The notes below the pieces were generated by a model that worked only from the letters and a program-made list of their open reading frames with translations, was not told where the DNA came from and ran no database searches. 64,000 bases of DNA from Romanomermis culicivorax (Eukaryota; Nematoda; Enoplea; Mermithida; Mermithidae). Below are positions 28,276-41,600 of the stretch, piece after piece. The stretch is from assembly GCA_963922205.1 (NCBI GenBank), contig CAWUHX010000116.1:682001-746000 (forward strand). The letters run 5' to 3'. Every line of letters starts with the position of its first letter. Position 1 is the stretch's first letter. A program made the translations under genes and the position numbers.

Positions 28276-31146
28276 AATCGTTGAAAGCAAGTACTATTTC
28301 CCATTTTTACTATTTCCTGCTAAATCATGTGTCGGCCGTATAGGAATAAAAATTAGCGAGCCTGCTCGACTAACCTGCCATTTTCTGAGTAAAAAATCAC
28401 ACAATAAAAGGTAACAAAGTGGGTGATACTTATTTTTTGCCATTTTAGTTTACAAACATTTTATAAAAACTGAATATAGTTCAGTGGTCCCTAATGTAAG
28501 ATTTTCTGGTGGTTAAAAAAGACTTTTGATGGAACCTGAATTAATTTTTTTCATTGAAAATTTTTTAACTTTGCCTAAAAGATTATGTGATGGAGGTGTA
28601 ATGGCAAATTCAACTTGACTTCTAGAAATCTGCAACATCTTACCTATAGTCCGTTTTTCTTGAAATGCTTCTAAATAATGAAAGTCGAAAGCAAGTAGTA
28701 TTTCAAATTTTCACGATTTGCTGATGAACAATATGCCATTGTGGACATACTGACCTAACCTTTAATTTTTTTAAATTTTTCTTTAATTTTTCGAATGAAT
28801 ATTTTGCACTAAGAGTTCAATGTAAATGATTTTGACGACAATACTGATTTGTGTTCCTTCTCTTTTTTGAAGCATTTTAATCTGTGCAGTTCGGCAACTA
28901 CTGAGCTGCTGAACCACAATAGTATATCTCACAAATCAGCATCGGAAAGAAAAAGATACTCATGCAAATAAGAACAACTTGCGTTTTGGACTTGAAATTA
29001 AAATAGAGGAATAAGTCGGCTTTCTGGTTGAAACTTTTTAGAAAGCTTTTTGACTTTTCTAAAAGCTCAGAAGCCGATAGAACAAGTAGCCCAGTAGATT
29101 TTTTTCAATGACCAATTTAGTTATAAATAAGTAGGTTTGAAAATACTGACTTATCGAGAAAAATTAGCCTAAAAAGCGTATCAAGCTATATCCTGTTTCT
29201 ATATGACGCTTCTAAATTGAAAAATGGCAAAACGAGTACCACTCACCAAGTCGTTTACAGAAAGCTTTCATGTAAGATCTTTTGTTTAAACAAATTGGTA
29301 ATGACTCACAAATTTCCAGTCCTGTGTAACATATGCCTTGGCAGGAAATCGCAAAAATATGAAGTATTTCGTGCTTTTCACTTGAATTATTCACAAGAAA
29401 TTCAGGAAAAACAATCTATATATTGTTCGGTTTTTGTTCCTCAGGTACATTCATTCCCACAGTTTCTTGCTTTGCGATTTCCTTGCGAGCCTCTCACTTA
29501 ACGTTGTCTTATTGAAAAAAGCACTCTTCAGCAATATTCTCTATCAGACTTGTTGATTCTTCTTGGTATCTGCCAGAAAATAAATGAAAAATCGTAGAAT
29601 TCAGTGGACTAGCATTATGACATTTTCCAAGATTTTTAACAAATAAAATCCTAGAAGATGATATAAGAATAATTTTGTTATGAAACTGGTAGTATACACT
29701 CTGAGATTTCTTCATTAATCATTCGGCACGTGGGATGGTGTCGGAATGAAGCTAGAAAACTAATGGTTCTTGGATCAGCCACTACTGTTGCAACATTCTG
29801 TAATATCTAGTTAAAGAATGACAGTATAGACTGTAAAATGTAAATTATATTCACTGATTATTTGGAACAGATAATAACGTCAAAGTGGCGCCAAAAAAAT
29901 CCGCGATTTACACGAAATAAGCACCGGTCAGCTATTACTGTGAAAACACGGATTATATACACGAGGAACTACTGTTAATGAGTTTGCTTTATAAAATGAG
30001 AATTCAAATGAAACATTTTTCATACGAGTAGTTTTGGGTCACTCAGGTTTCATTAAATTTCGAATGTCGACAACTTATGTCTTTCCCTTGTTCTGATTCA
30101 GAAAATTATGACCTGTTTTCTTCCAACGTGCTTCAAAATTGAAAATTGACAGAAAATAGAAGTACACGGTAGAATTTTTACTCAAAAATTGTTAACAGTT
30201 GAGTATGCATGCAAATTTTCAGTGCTATACGAAAAAATTAAATGGTACGCATTTTTCAGTTTTATAATAATATGGAAGCATTTCAAGGAAAATAGACTTT
30301 AGTAACATCACGGGCCTTCATTCTGGCCCGAAGCGACTTGGGAATCGTTTCCAAGAATTATGTTCAACTTTGATTTGAGTTTGACACTTTTATACAGATG
30401 AATATCGATTGGATAGAATAAGACTGTCAACAACGTGGCCGATGCACAGGTGAGAACACACTTTGAAAAATTCCAAAGGGCGGTGGCGCATGTCCGCCAT
30501 TTGTCAACTAGTCCGGGCGAGAAATAATGAATTTTAATTCCCGATCAAAGTAAAGTAATGAAAAAACCACGTTTCGTTATCATTCTAAAAAGTAAACAAA
30601 TAAATCAAGAGGTGTCCACTCAAAAACTTGACTTTCCAATTGACTACGACGTTAACTTTCTGAAGGATGAAAAAACGTTATTTCCAAAATCTTTTTAGTC
30701 ACGCTTTGATGACTATGATCCAGATTTGAGCCAGATGTAAAGATAAACAGCAAGAACGTTTGGAAATCTGTTTCGCTTTCATAGAGCAGTGAGGATAGTG
30801 ATTATACCGTCAAGAGCTTCGAAAGATATTCTGTTGGATATCAGGATCTTATTCATTGGAATCCACCACCCCCCCCCCCATTCTGATGCAGATGAGTTCA
30901 TGTCATGAAAATTAATATCACATCTGAATGGCACAACATGGAAATCAAAACTGATAACCCATTGTTTCCTCAAAATTCTATTTCCTTTCTAAGGTGTGTA
31001 AGAATATGGATGGATGTTGATCCGTTGGCCACTTTTGATCATTAAATTTACAACTTCTTACAACCAATCCATGAAAATTTAAATTGCACCTAGTTTGCGA
31101 CACCTATGTCACGCGATTTCCATATTCAAATCCTAAAAAAACTTAC

Positions 31147-31455
31147 CGTATCGATTAACATTTGATCCAAATGTTTCAAGGCCAATTGAAAATCACCGTA
31201 CATGCTTTCGGCTTTGATGATCATTTTTTCGCCATCTTCGTTGGTGAATGGTTCGGATAAAACGGAATCGTCGTCGTAGCTTCGCAAACGATCACGTTTG
31301 ATGATCGGATCAAGATCAATTTGGAAAGAATCGACAGAAAATTCGAATTGTCGGCGCATACGTTCGACAAATTTCAGTTCGAGAAAACGGCCTTGGTTAT
31401 TGTTTAGCGATATGAGAGACCATAAATCGGTTGTTGGTTTTGTTTTGGGATCGAC
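31147..31455 (-). CDS. TENT5: TENT5/FAM46 exon 3
   Basis: 103 codons between the acceptor AATTTTCAG (ending 31456) and the donor GTAAGT (from 31146), phase 0 at both ends. It reads VDPKTKPTTDLWSLISLNNN, then ELKFVERMRRQFEFSVDSFQ and ESMYGDFQLALKHL. The block ELKFV-x-x-x-RRQFEFSVDSFQI is near-invariant in TENT5 proteins and lies in the nucleotidyltransferase core. The Asp/Glu residues in ELKFVE/SVDSFQ include the probable third metal-binding carboxylate; which one I cannot say. An acidic insert (RSYDDDSVLSEP) is variable in the family. Start codons inside the exon are irrelevant. Confidence 0.94.
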
Positions 31456-31787
31456 CTGAAAATTGTAGCAACTACATAAGCAAGTATATGAAATAGGTCA
31501 TGAACAAAATAGATCAAAGAAAGTAAGAGATGATCGAGAAAAGATGAGATCAAATAGGCAAAAATGAAAACGCTAAAACTGAACAAATAGAAAAAAGAAA
31601 AGTGAAGAAAAGAAGAACAAACAAAAAGGAGTCAAACTGATGTAACAAAGATTCAGTACAGAACACGCAAAAATGAAAAACAGAACCGAAGGAGATACGA
31701 GAACACAAAATCGAAAATTGAAGAAAAACAGAAAAAGATTAAGAGAATAGAAAAGAGAAGGGAGAGGAGAGGAATTTAGTTACTTAC
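31456..31787 (-). other. TENT5 intron 2 (332 bp)
   Basis: GTAAGT donor at 31787, CAG acceptor at 31456. A-rich on + (GAAAAAGAAAAG-type runs), hence pyrimidine-rich in the sense strand. Nothing else seen. Confidence 0.85.
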
Positions 31788-32231
31788 CAAGCAAGGCCCT
31801 GTGTCGCCGAACCCGTCGCATACTTTGACCATCTTCCTGACATAAGCCGTCTTCATGGAGCCGGCGCACATTTTTGATCGATTGACGCCTTGGGGCAAAA
31901 ATTCGATCAAAGCGTCGAAAACGGAATGTTTAATCAAATCGAATTTGGCCGCCAAATTCGACGGACTGGGTGCGACGCCGGAAGATGTCGGTGCCAACAA
32001 ATCGACGTCGAAAATCAAATCAATGTCGTTGTAGGAGGGCAAAGTTTTCGTAGCAAGTACGTAGCTGGCAGCCCCGCCGTTCAGTTTGACCCGTTTGACT
32101 TTCAAACCGCGTTCGTCTAAACGTCGGATGACGCAACGGATGAACCGGCGCAGGCAAACGTAAAGAGTCGGGAAGTTGCCTCGACCGTGCACTTCCAGCG
32201 GTTCTTGCATGACGGCGTAGAGCCTGGTCAT
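31788..32231 (-). CDS. TENT5: TENT5/FAM46 exon 2 (nucleotidyltransferase active site)
   Basis: 148 codons. The acceptor TTTTTCCAG ends at 32232 and the donor GTAAGTAA begins at 31787. It starts MTRLYAVMQEPLEVHGRGNF, then LRRFIRCVIRRLDERGLKVK. The catalytic signature is the NGGAASYVL glycine loop followed by the DID of YNDIDLIFDVDL (two metal-ligand Asp). GVNRSKM and MKTAYVRKMVKVC also match the family. The Met at the first codon is not the initiator, because the family has a preceding helix, which exon 1 supplies in frame. An SSGVAPSPSN insert after the active site is not in vertebrate members as I recall them. Confidence 0.95.
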
Positions 32232-35200
32232 CTGGAAAAAGTATTCACATGGAGAAAAGGGAGCCTGTAATGTTTAGATGTCCATCAGCAAATATGAACG
32301 GTCAGATACCATTCGATAAAGCTCATGAAATTGTAAACATGACAAAGTTTTCCTCAGAACAAGGTTTTAGCACGACTATGAGGAACTGTTCATGAACCGC
32401 TGTCAAAGATGATGTTTTTTGTAGAACGAAGGTCCGCAAGTCTTACACATCTTGAAATGAATATATCAAAACTCTTCGATGATCACCAAATCTAATATTA
32501 ATTGATCCCGTAAAGTTCTATTCAAAAGTATGTCGACGATCACATGGACTCGATTTGGTGCGCAAAATCGAGCATTCACTCATGAACCTCTTACTTAACA
32601 TAATAAAATACAGTAACAATTTCAAGTATCTACATGAATTTTACGGCCAATGAATCTATATTTTTATTTACGTGACTGTTTTGAACTTGGTTAAACATCC
32701 GAAATCGTGCCGTGAAATTCTCACACGTCCAAATATACACATTCTAGTTTGTTTCAAAAACCCATAAGACGTATAAGTTGACAGATTTTGTCGACTTATT
32801 CAGAACCCGAGTTCAACTCCATCATTTCTACTTTAACGAGTTACTGTGGTCCAAAGATTGAAATCGTCTATATATTGAATTTCACACTGTAATCCTTGAA
32901 AATCTAGCGCCACGAATGTGATTAATTTCTATGCAGATGTCGGTTTAATTTTTGAGTAACTTATATAGTTTCCACTATAACTTCGAATATTTGGCATTTG
33001 TAGTAGGTAACCTTTTTAAGAGAGTTCAGAAATATCTCTAGGTTCCAAAAACATACTATTCAATCTTTTTTATCCACTTGATCATTTGCAAAGTTTCTCA
33101 TGAATTCGACCATGATGAGGAGCAATTTTGTTAGTCATAAATTCTATGAAATTTTCCATTCTTCCTCAATCCAGCGCCGAAGTCATTCTTTCTAGAAAAA
33201 TGTTCCACACTTTTCCTTACAAATTTTTTACAACTTTTGAAAAGTAGCTTCCGACGTAGAATTAATGTCTTTTATTTTCAGAGCGTGTACGATTATCATC
33301 ATACAGTACAACAGTATAAAACTTTCATTATAACTACGTTATGGAAAAAAAACTTAGTCAAAAAATTGAGAAAACAAGTTTTACCAGTTGTTATTTTGTC
33401 GGCGAATAGTCAGTTACTGTTGACGGAATTTCGAAAATGTTGTTGCATAGAAAAAAGTATTAGGATATTCGGTTGACTAGATTCACTTGTCATTCTTGCC
33501 ATGTTTCCGACTCAATTGTTTAAAGTTAAGTTTTTAGACGAGCTTGATTTTTGGGCATTATACCAGTTTGAACTAATTCTTGATTCCCGCATCTAACGTT
33601 TAAATAATGAAGGAAATAAGTGTCCTCGTTGAGAAGATAAAAACTTCCGAAATATGTGGCATGATATGCTAATTTGTTTATTATTCAGCTCTATCTTAAT
33701 TTTTCGAATCTGTGAAGGTCTGACACAGAGTATGCTTTACAAAACTTGTTTACCTGAGTCCGCTCAGCTAAACGTGAAAATTGAAACTCACTTTTCGATA
33801 GGCCACAGAAAATGCCCTTGATAGTATTCAACGTATTTGATACAATAACCTAAAGTGTTCAATCCAAGAAATTTGTTTATTTTTCAATTTGACATTAAAT
33901 TCGAATTTCTGCAACTGAAAATTGTAAGTCAGAACGTAAGAATTAGCAGTCTAAATTTAAATCAAAACTGATGTTTGATACTCAATTTTCTGTATGAATT
34001 TTAAATTTTTTGAGACACCATTTCGAAGCTCATATATAAAAACTTAGGCCATTTAGTCCGTTTTGTGGAAAGCAAGTAATATTCCATATTTTATGATTTA
34101 CTTCTAAACCATATGTCGCTTAGGACTGAAAATTTGTGAGCCTGCTCAACTAACCATTACATTTTTGAATAAAAAAATCTTCAGTTGAAGCTTTGTGTAA
34201 ACGACTTTGAGGGCGGTATTTTTTGGCATTTTTTTCAAGCAACACATGCACATCAAGCTGTACCGTCATTGACCCTTCAATATGGAACTATGCTTTCTTC
34301 AAGAAATGTCACCAGTTTTCGTTCCACTTCATCGACATAGATATAATTATTTGTCAAGGCTGCAAAATTTGTATCTGCTTATTCGAGTGTCTTGCTTACC
34401 CATCGAACGACCTCGTAATGGGAAGCCCTACTGTTGCGTGGGTATTAAATTTTGGTGAAAAATGTCTCCAGCATGCTATTTATAATTTTTTCTTGGAATA
34501 TGGGTCATTCGTATCGGTATTCTAAGTGAAAAACCTGAAAGCCTACGCTTCAAATAACAAAAATTAAAGAGAAAAGGTTTTGACACCAAACAGTTTTTCA
34601 CTTTTCGGCTTTTAATTGCTCTTAAAGTAAGCAAATTTGAAAGGGTTCCGAGCGGGTGAAAAGAACACATTTTTGGGCGATTTTTATACTCGAGAAGCAT
34701 GGTAAACCAAGTGCTTACTTGAAATAAGAGATAAGAATCAACGGTATTTATTTGAATGTCAAAAAATGTTAGCAAGTTTGTTCTTATAGCAAACAATATG
34801 ACATCATAATGTTTTGCTTGAAGCTGCTACGGCCAAAAAACTAGATTATTCCGGAAAAATTTTATTGCGGAAGAAAACTTGGCTAATCAGTGTAAAATGA
34901 GGGTCTGGATGGTAAAATCAGTATCAATGAATACAGCACCTACAACCATTTATGAAGCGGACCTCCGAAGCCGAGGAGTCATTAACGAAAAAATTTTGAT
35001 TTTTTCGCTGAAAAATTCCGAAAAGCGGTTCAAAAAATGGTAATTTTTGCATAAAAACCATTAAAATATGTGCTTAAGGCGTGAAGCGCAGAAAAATTGA
35101 TATTTTTGACCGTTTTCGGTTCGAAAATGACCATTTTAAAAAAAAATTAAATTTTCCGAGTTTTTTTGATCAAAAGGATAGGGGTTCACATGGCTAGCGT

Positions 35201-36811
35201 TATTTCACTCATATGTCTGACGAGTCCTGAGGGTCACTATTACGCCTACAACACGACATGTCGATCGATAACCCGTTAACAAGCTTCCTGGAAAATTTTA
35301 ATAAAACACAAATCAAATTTGTTCACCAAACTTTGTCGCAAAATTAGTCAAAAGGATTCATGAAATCTAAAAAATTAGCAGCTCCGCCCGTCCGAACCAT
35401 TCGAGTAAAAGCATTTATAAAAGATCTTGAAATATTTGCAACCGATAGTTTGAAATTCGTGAGCATTTCATGCGCACATAATTTATTGAAGTTTATTGAA
35501 ATATTGAATTTACTGAACTATTTGACATCTATGACCAAAAAAATCTTCAAAACGCGTTGATTGAAAAAAGAAAGCTTCAGCAAACTGATCCACAGTTTCA
35601 ATGATTTTTACTTCATGGAATTCCTCCAAGTGTAAATTCTAGAATTTGATTACAACGTATGCGATAGCCCTAAGGTCACCTATATCATTTTTGCCCAAGG
35701 AACTTGTTTATACTGAAATTCGCATCCATGTTCATTAAATGAAACCTAACTGCGACTTTGTTTACTCTGGATTCCCATATCTACTGGAAACCTGAACAAC
35801 GTTTAGTCCATAAATCTCTAATAAACTTCCTCAATCAAAGACAGACAAATCCCCTCACCCGCTTCGGAGAATCGAGAGTGAATTATCTTTGCTCGACTAA
35901 TTTGAATATTATTTTGAGCTTTATTTGGCCTATTTGCGCTATTTACCGTAATGAAAATTTTCTTCACTCTTTTCAAGCTTTTTCATCTTGAAAAAATACT
36001 CGTTGGAAGCTAATTAGTCACTTTCAGCTGCAGGAGATTGACGTCATCGTTAGAGGCTATAATTGAGCTCCAGAATATCGGTGTAAAAAATGTATCGATG
36101 TGGGTGGTCGCCTTATTCCAGCAAGCAAAACATGCGCAATTGTGTAGAGAAAAATAGAAAAATTAATAAAGAAATATAGCCTAGGGAAATGTGAAATGTG
36201 ATTTCTGATCCATACAGATAGACAAAAATGATTCAAAAAACACTTATTTCAATATTTTTTATGCAAATGAGGGAAGATCAACATGTTTATGCCAATTGAA
36301 TATTGCAGAAAATTGCCAGCTGAAGAAAACTCAACGCTGAGTATTGTAAGAACGTACCCAGGTCTGAGTGAGCTGGAAAGGATGTTGTATGTGATTTTCG
36401 AAAGGAACTTAATGAAATCGTATTTATCGTGGGAGAATGAGCAAACATTCAAAAATGAATTTTTGATTTAATTAAAAATTAAGAAAATTGTATTGAAGTA
36501 TTACGTCAAGCTGCATCAAAGAAAAATGGATTAGTCTTTGATCACATCCGGAAAATTCCGCAAACTACAAAAAGCGACCTGCATGATTTTATTCAGAAAA
36601 TAAAACTTCCAGAGACTCGTGAGACTCGTTGCAGTAGATTAAATCCGTTTCAAACGATGCGTCAAGTTTTTCATAATTAATCTTCACTGCGCGTAATATT
36701 AGAAGAACGTCATTTATTCAAGACCAGATTTGAAGTTGAACGATCACGAAAAACCAGTGCATATAAGTTTCCAAAATCTAGCCATGCTTCGATATCACTT
36801 AACAAGATTAC
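32232..36811 (-). other. TENT5 intron 1 (4.6 kb)
   Basis: AT-rich, with a partial CTATAG-family copy (34050-34195) and a dispersed repeat (about 34970-35260) that recurs at 54475-54790. Small reading frames (33237-33476, 34223-34525, 35758-35991) have no recognisable content. No convincing additional exon. Confidence 0.65.
34970..35260. repeat. Dispersed repeat D, copy 1
   Basis: The series GTCATTAACGAAAAA...CGGTTCAAAAAATGGTAATT...GGCGTGAAGCGC parallels GTCAGTCAACGAAAA...CGGTTTGAAGAATGGTAATT...GACGCTAAGCGC at 54475-54790. No ends or coding potential identified. Confidence 0.5.
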
Positions 36812-36997
36812 CTGATCGGTATTCAAAATCGCTTGATTCGATTTTTCTTGACAAATATTGGACCTATTTTGGAACCTAGGCGCCCTTTTATAACTGCTGC
36901 AACTATTGTTCCTTTGCTTTTCGTTCGTCGATCCACAATAACTGTTGTAGTTCTTATTTTTTTGACGTTGTTGTTGATAATGTCCGACCGATGTCAT
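36812..36997 (-). CDS. TENT5: TENT5/FAM46 exon 1 (Q/N-rich N terminus)
   Basis: 62 codons from ATG 36997 to the donor at 36811 (CAG|GTAATC). It is rich in Gln, Asn and Ser: MTSVGHYQQQRQKNKNYNSY near the start and a run ending AILNTDQ, which joins in phase 0 to exon 2 to give the LxxxQxxRLxxVMxxxLxVHGRGNFP pattern of the TENT5 N-terminal helix. That junction is the strongest evidence for this exon. A TAG lies immediately upstream in frame within TTTGTTTAG, so either ATG 36997 is the initiator or this is an acceptor and a further 5' exon exists. The nematode member is recorded as a Q/N-rich protein, which fits. Total modelled length 538 aa. Confidence 0.85.
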
Positions 36998-37320
36998 CTA
37001 AACAAAGCATCATAAAATTGTTTGGAAGATCTCGATCGTACGCTCGAGCTAGCGGCTCTGATTTCAACCACTGAAAGATTTCCCACGAAAAGAAGTTTCG
37101 ATTCAAATTGGAAAATCGCTAGACAAACCGCCGAGCGCGCAATATTAGGCGCAAAAATTCACAACGCATCAAAATCTGTCAGCAAAAGTATCACTTTCAC
37201 AGTTCACGGTTCAAATAGGCCAAACAAAGACAGTCTACAGTCATTTTCAGCACACACTGGTAGACTAAATTTTTTTGAGACGAATAAACACAAATATGCA
37301 GACGTCAAATAAACCATGAA
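36998..37320 (-). promoter_or_regulatory. Probable TENT5 promoter/5' UTR region
   Basis: More CpG-rich than the flanks (CGCTCGAGCTAGCGGC; GCCGAGCGCGCAATATTAGG) and directly upstream of exon 1 on the minus strand. No TATA box or initiator is evident. A plus-strand reading frame (37022-37312) crosses it but has no recognisable domain. Confidence 0.35.
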
Positions 37321-38168
37321 GTAAAATTATTTCAGAATTTAATAGGAAAACGATTTTTTTCCGTTTGGGAGAAGTATAAATTTTTCACACGCGCAAAACT
37401 ATAGCCCGGCGTTGAACCACTGATGATAACAAAAATACTCGTACATTCATGCGCAACCGTTGTTGACAATTTGGTGAAAAAAAGATACAAAAATGCACAG
37501 GTTCTTCGGTATAGGTGTGTATTCAAAGCAAATAAAGCCCCTGCTGTACTATTGACTGGAAAAAAGCGAATGTATACAGGGTGCCCCGAAGGCTCAACCA
37601 AAGCCGCGGAATGCGACCAATGCAAATGAAAATGGACAATCATTAATTAGGAAAAGTGTATTAAAACGCCTACACGCTAGTCCCGTTTTACTACTGTATC
37701 ATCGACAAAGAAAATTCAGTAAATCCCAGGAGAGAGAGAGAACCAGTTCCCCACAATGTTCATACCAGATCACAACTGATCCCTTAGAAGGCAAAAAGAT
37801 GAAAAACGCGCCAGGCGTTTTTTCGGCACAGTTTTAGTAGAAATTAGAATCTTAACACAGATATTAAGACAATATAGTCTAGAAATAATATTCACGTTTT
37901 GGGTATCAGTGCATTGTAACGATGTGTGAAAACCCGAAAGACTTTAGTTAGTCAGTTTTCCTTGAAGTACTTCCAAGTATAACGGAAAAACAAGCAATAT
38001 TTCATATTTTTACGTATTCTACTAAACCGTATGCCTCACAGGACATGGATTTTGACTTACTGATTCTTGTCATTTTTCAATTTGCAAACATTTTAATTAA
38101 AAGCAAAGTATTAAAACGATTCTCCGGCTGATTTCAAGTATTGAAACTTGACTTACTTCATTAACTTA

Positions 38169-38563
38169 AGGCCCATCTATACTTTTTTCGCTAAAAAATA
38201 TACGCAAGCAATTTGCTAGTCCAGTGTTGGAGCAGTTTCAGTATATAATACATCACAAGGTGGATATCGAAATTCCTGATCGAAAGATATCTAGCGAGTT
38301 CAACGAGTGTCTATTATGCGCTTTAGCTTCGACGCAAGAAACGTAAGGAACGCAGGACGCTTACAAAATAGCTGATACCTGAAACATGGCACCTGCAAAC
38401 AAATACAAATTTTTTTGCAAAATATACTTCACTGTATAAAACTTGTCAAAATCTTTCTTGTGCACAGCGAAAATAAGGAATTCGTTCGATTTTGATTGCT
38501 GCGGCAGATATTCGAGAAAAAACACTTGCGGCAGATTTTCGAGAAAGAAGTATAGATGAGCCT
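38169..38563. mobile_element. MITE with AGGCCCATCTATACTT ends and TTA duplication
   Basis: The left end AGGCCCATCTATACTT and right end AAGTATAGATGAGCCT are inverted copies, flanked by TTA at 38166-38168 and 38564-38566. A TWA-type 3-bp duplication is the mark of PIF/Harbinger elements. There is a short direct repeat (GGCAGATNTTCGAGAAA) near the right end. Non-coding. Confidence 0.8.
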
Positions 38564-38589
38564 TTAGGAATGAACTCGCCAAAGTCAAC

Positions 38590-38668
38590 TACCGCGCGGC
38601 ACCGCGCGGCGCCGCTTTTTAGTATGAATAGAACAACTGGCGCCGCGCGGTGAAGTATGACAGGGCCT
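38590..38668. mobile_element. Truncated GC-rich Harbinger-type MITE
   Basis: The right end GAAGTATGACAGGGCCT plus TTA (38669-38671) is identical to that of the complete copy at 49524-49868. The interior CCGCGCGGCACCGCGCGG and GCGCCGCGCGGTG phrases match too. The left terminus is absent. It begins about 25 bp after the preceding MITE ends. Confidence 0.75.
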
Positions 38669-41600
38669 TTAGACGGCTATAATTGATTAAGATTCTACGA
38701 AATATGCAAACCTATGCATACATTCCTATACGTCATCACGATAACACGATCTTTTTCGATTGAAGCTTGATGATCTAATGCTTCATTCGAAAGTTGTTGA
38801 AAATTTATAATCTTAATTGAAGAGTTATTTTTTCGTCTAAAAAAACGGAAGTTTTTTGTGAACCTGATGTAAAATGTGAACCTGATACGATCTTTTTGCG
38901 GTTTTGCAAAAGTTTTGGACTCAACAATGTAAATTGTTAAATGGCCTTCAACAAAAGTCTTGATAACGCTCCTTCGATAAACGCTTCACGATGTTTCTTC
39001 CGCTCCATGAAGTCTCATTTGAATTTTCACAAATGATTTCGAACTGTACCTTCGCTAAAAATTTTGCGAATTGCCTATAGCCCGGAAAGTTTCACGAAAT
39101 TTTTCTTGAGAAGCAATGAAGATTTTTGTTACAATCAGCGAAAAAATTTGATACAGTATAATCGGGAAACATTTCATGAAATTTTCTATCCAAATTCGAC
39201 AGGAGCAAAGCGACCGTAAAATTATTTTACTACTACTGCAGATTATTTTCTGTACAATAGGTTCCACAAAATTTTCTGCCAGGTTCAAACGCACAAATGA
39301 TCCAACCTTACTGTTTCCGTTATTCACATTTATCAGAATGATATAGTGAACATCCCGACAGATGCATAATCCGACATGCAGCAACTTTGGTTCTCACTAT
39401 TCTCGAATGATTTGAACAAAAATGCTCTGGAATCCAGCATACATGATGTCTCCACAATGTCGTCACGAGAAAATTTGCCCCTAGAAACGAGCGTGAGTGC
39501 TGCTCCTCGAGCAACTATTCAACCTTTCCCGACGTTCATATAAGCCTACAATTTCTGTATGTAGCAAAAACTCATGACGCAGGGCTTCCTCGCCCACCAC
39601 GCAGACATCCATAACTAAATCACCCAACCGGTCTCGGGACATGATCGTGTGGAAAGCTGCAAGGCTAGATTATAGGTATTGTGACGTCAGTCCAGGAAGC
39701 ATGTTGTACTATGCTTTGCTGGATGGCACAGCCAACTTGAAACTGTAATTATACAAAAGGAGCAGAATAGAAGAAAAGGAAATCTATCCGTGCATCAATC
39801 TCTCTACTCGTCGAAGGCCGACGCAGAAGCCCGCCCACGCCTAATATGCAAATGAGGCTAAAAACTGGTTTGCGTTTGAAAAATGCGACTGCGCTCCGTT
39901 GCTTGCGCGTTTGGCGAGTTCGATTTTTTTCAGTGGCGAGAGAATGTTATTCCACATAAGAGCTTAAAGCACGGCTTTTCCACCCACCAACAAGAAAACG
40001 TCATACATAATAATTGAAAGCTGAATGGGTTTTACGTTTATTGAAAAATTTTCTCGAAAGAAACACACTTCAATTCTGAAGAAATTGCTCTATGACGACA
40101 ATAGGCTTTGTTGAGGCAGATGCAATTTTGCACAAAACGATTATTGTAATTAGACAGTAGTAGTAAATTTTCTTTAGAATTTTAGGTATGTAACAAGTTG
40201 ATTTTTTTATCAGAAAACGCCCGCAAAACAGTCAAAATGCCTCCTTTCCCGACCAAGATAAAAAGCGGTTATCAGAAAATTGATCCCAACAATTTTCCGA
40301 AACAAGAAACTGGTCGAATATGAAACAGACCAAAAAATTTTTTGGCTTTGTTCTGTTAGTATATTACGATGAAATCAAATAAACTAATCGCTGCATACAC
40401 TAATTATGATTGAAAAGTGAGTTTTATTCGCTAGAATGGACAATTTACCGCCTCAGCAAAACAAGGAAAGCATTAAAAGTTTGACATCAGCGAATACCAT
40501 TCGCCATAGAAATAATTTGACAGCAACACTTAAATTTTGATAACTCGCAGATCAGAAATGATCTTTTTCATCAATTGAATACTGTAACTTCCACTTTCGA
40601 GAGACATCATCGTTACCTATTTTTGAATTTCGATAAAACTACTCAATTTTGCATTTAACAATATCCAGTCAACAAAAAAATAACTTATGAAACAGCACAT
40701 GAAACTAAAAATCTCGTCAATCCGCAAAAAGATTGGCATCTCACTTTTCCGACTAAATGAATAGCGTGTTGCCAGCGCTTATTGATTCCATACGATACGA
40801 GCTTCCATAAGAAAATGTGTTTTTCCGATTGTTGAATTCAACTTGTAATTTTAGCTAATAATCAGAAAGCTGAATGAAGCCGACGAGAAGGAAGGCCGTG
40901 GGCTGATACCTTCGAGATGTAGTTAAAGAGCATAATTTATAGGTCTTCGAATATCGTAGAAACTGGGAATGAATGAAAAAAGTCAAGAATGTGCAGACTC
41001 GTGGCGGACGAAGATCATTATAATATAAACCAGAAACCGCATCAGAATAGAAGAGAGCGTGTGTCTCATTTTTCCGACTCGTAACATTCGAATAATCGAT
41101 GTTATGTGTAGAATTACAGAGTAATCACGTATACGCAAATATTAACAGACTAACCGCAAGACTGGTATTTACACCGACGTTGAGCCCGATAAAAGTAATT
41201 GTCCAATGCAAACAAAAATTACCTCCTCGACGGCACAATAAGACATTTTCAATATAACTATTGAACTATTGTATGAATTCAGTAAAAGCACAACACTTAC
41301 TCGCATACGGCTCAAAGATTCATGATTACGAAATAGAAGAAGAATCACTTGAAAAAATTCGTTAGTTTCGGGTGTGACGCTCAACGTTCTTCGAGATGCA
41401 TCTTGGAATGTTCGAGATACTAATTACAAAAAAAACTATATGTAAGATTTTTTCGATGTTAAATTTTTTCGAATGTAACAAAGTCCTGAAAAAGAATCAA
41501 AAACTTCGAAAAAATCTACAAGGCATCCTGAAAAAATCAAGCTAGCGAACGTACACATTGAGTTTATAATCACAAACTCACTCATAAAATACTCATGAAC

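Larger units (their letters stand above)
26401..31146 (-). other. TENT5 intron 3 (4.7 kb)
   Basis: Donor GTAAGT at 31146 going down and acceptor CTTTCAG ending at 26401. It contains an inverted-oligomer foldback (27385-28275), partial CTATAG-family MITEs (about 28298-28420, 28640-28830, 30120-30305), one dispersed repeat copy (27000-27090) and a C12 tract at about 30868. No further exon is needed: exons 3 and 4 join in phase 0 across a conserved block. Confidence 0.75.

Noticed and set aside
37022-37312. Plus-strand 96-codon frame next to TENT5
   Set aside because: No recognisable domain; lies over the CpG-rich TENT5 promoter/5' region on the opposite strand.
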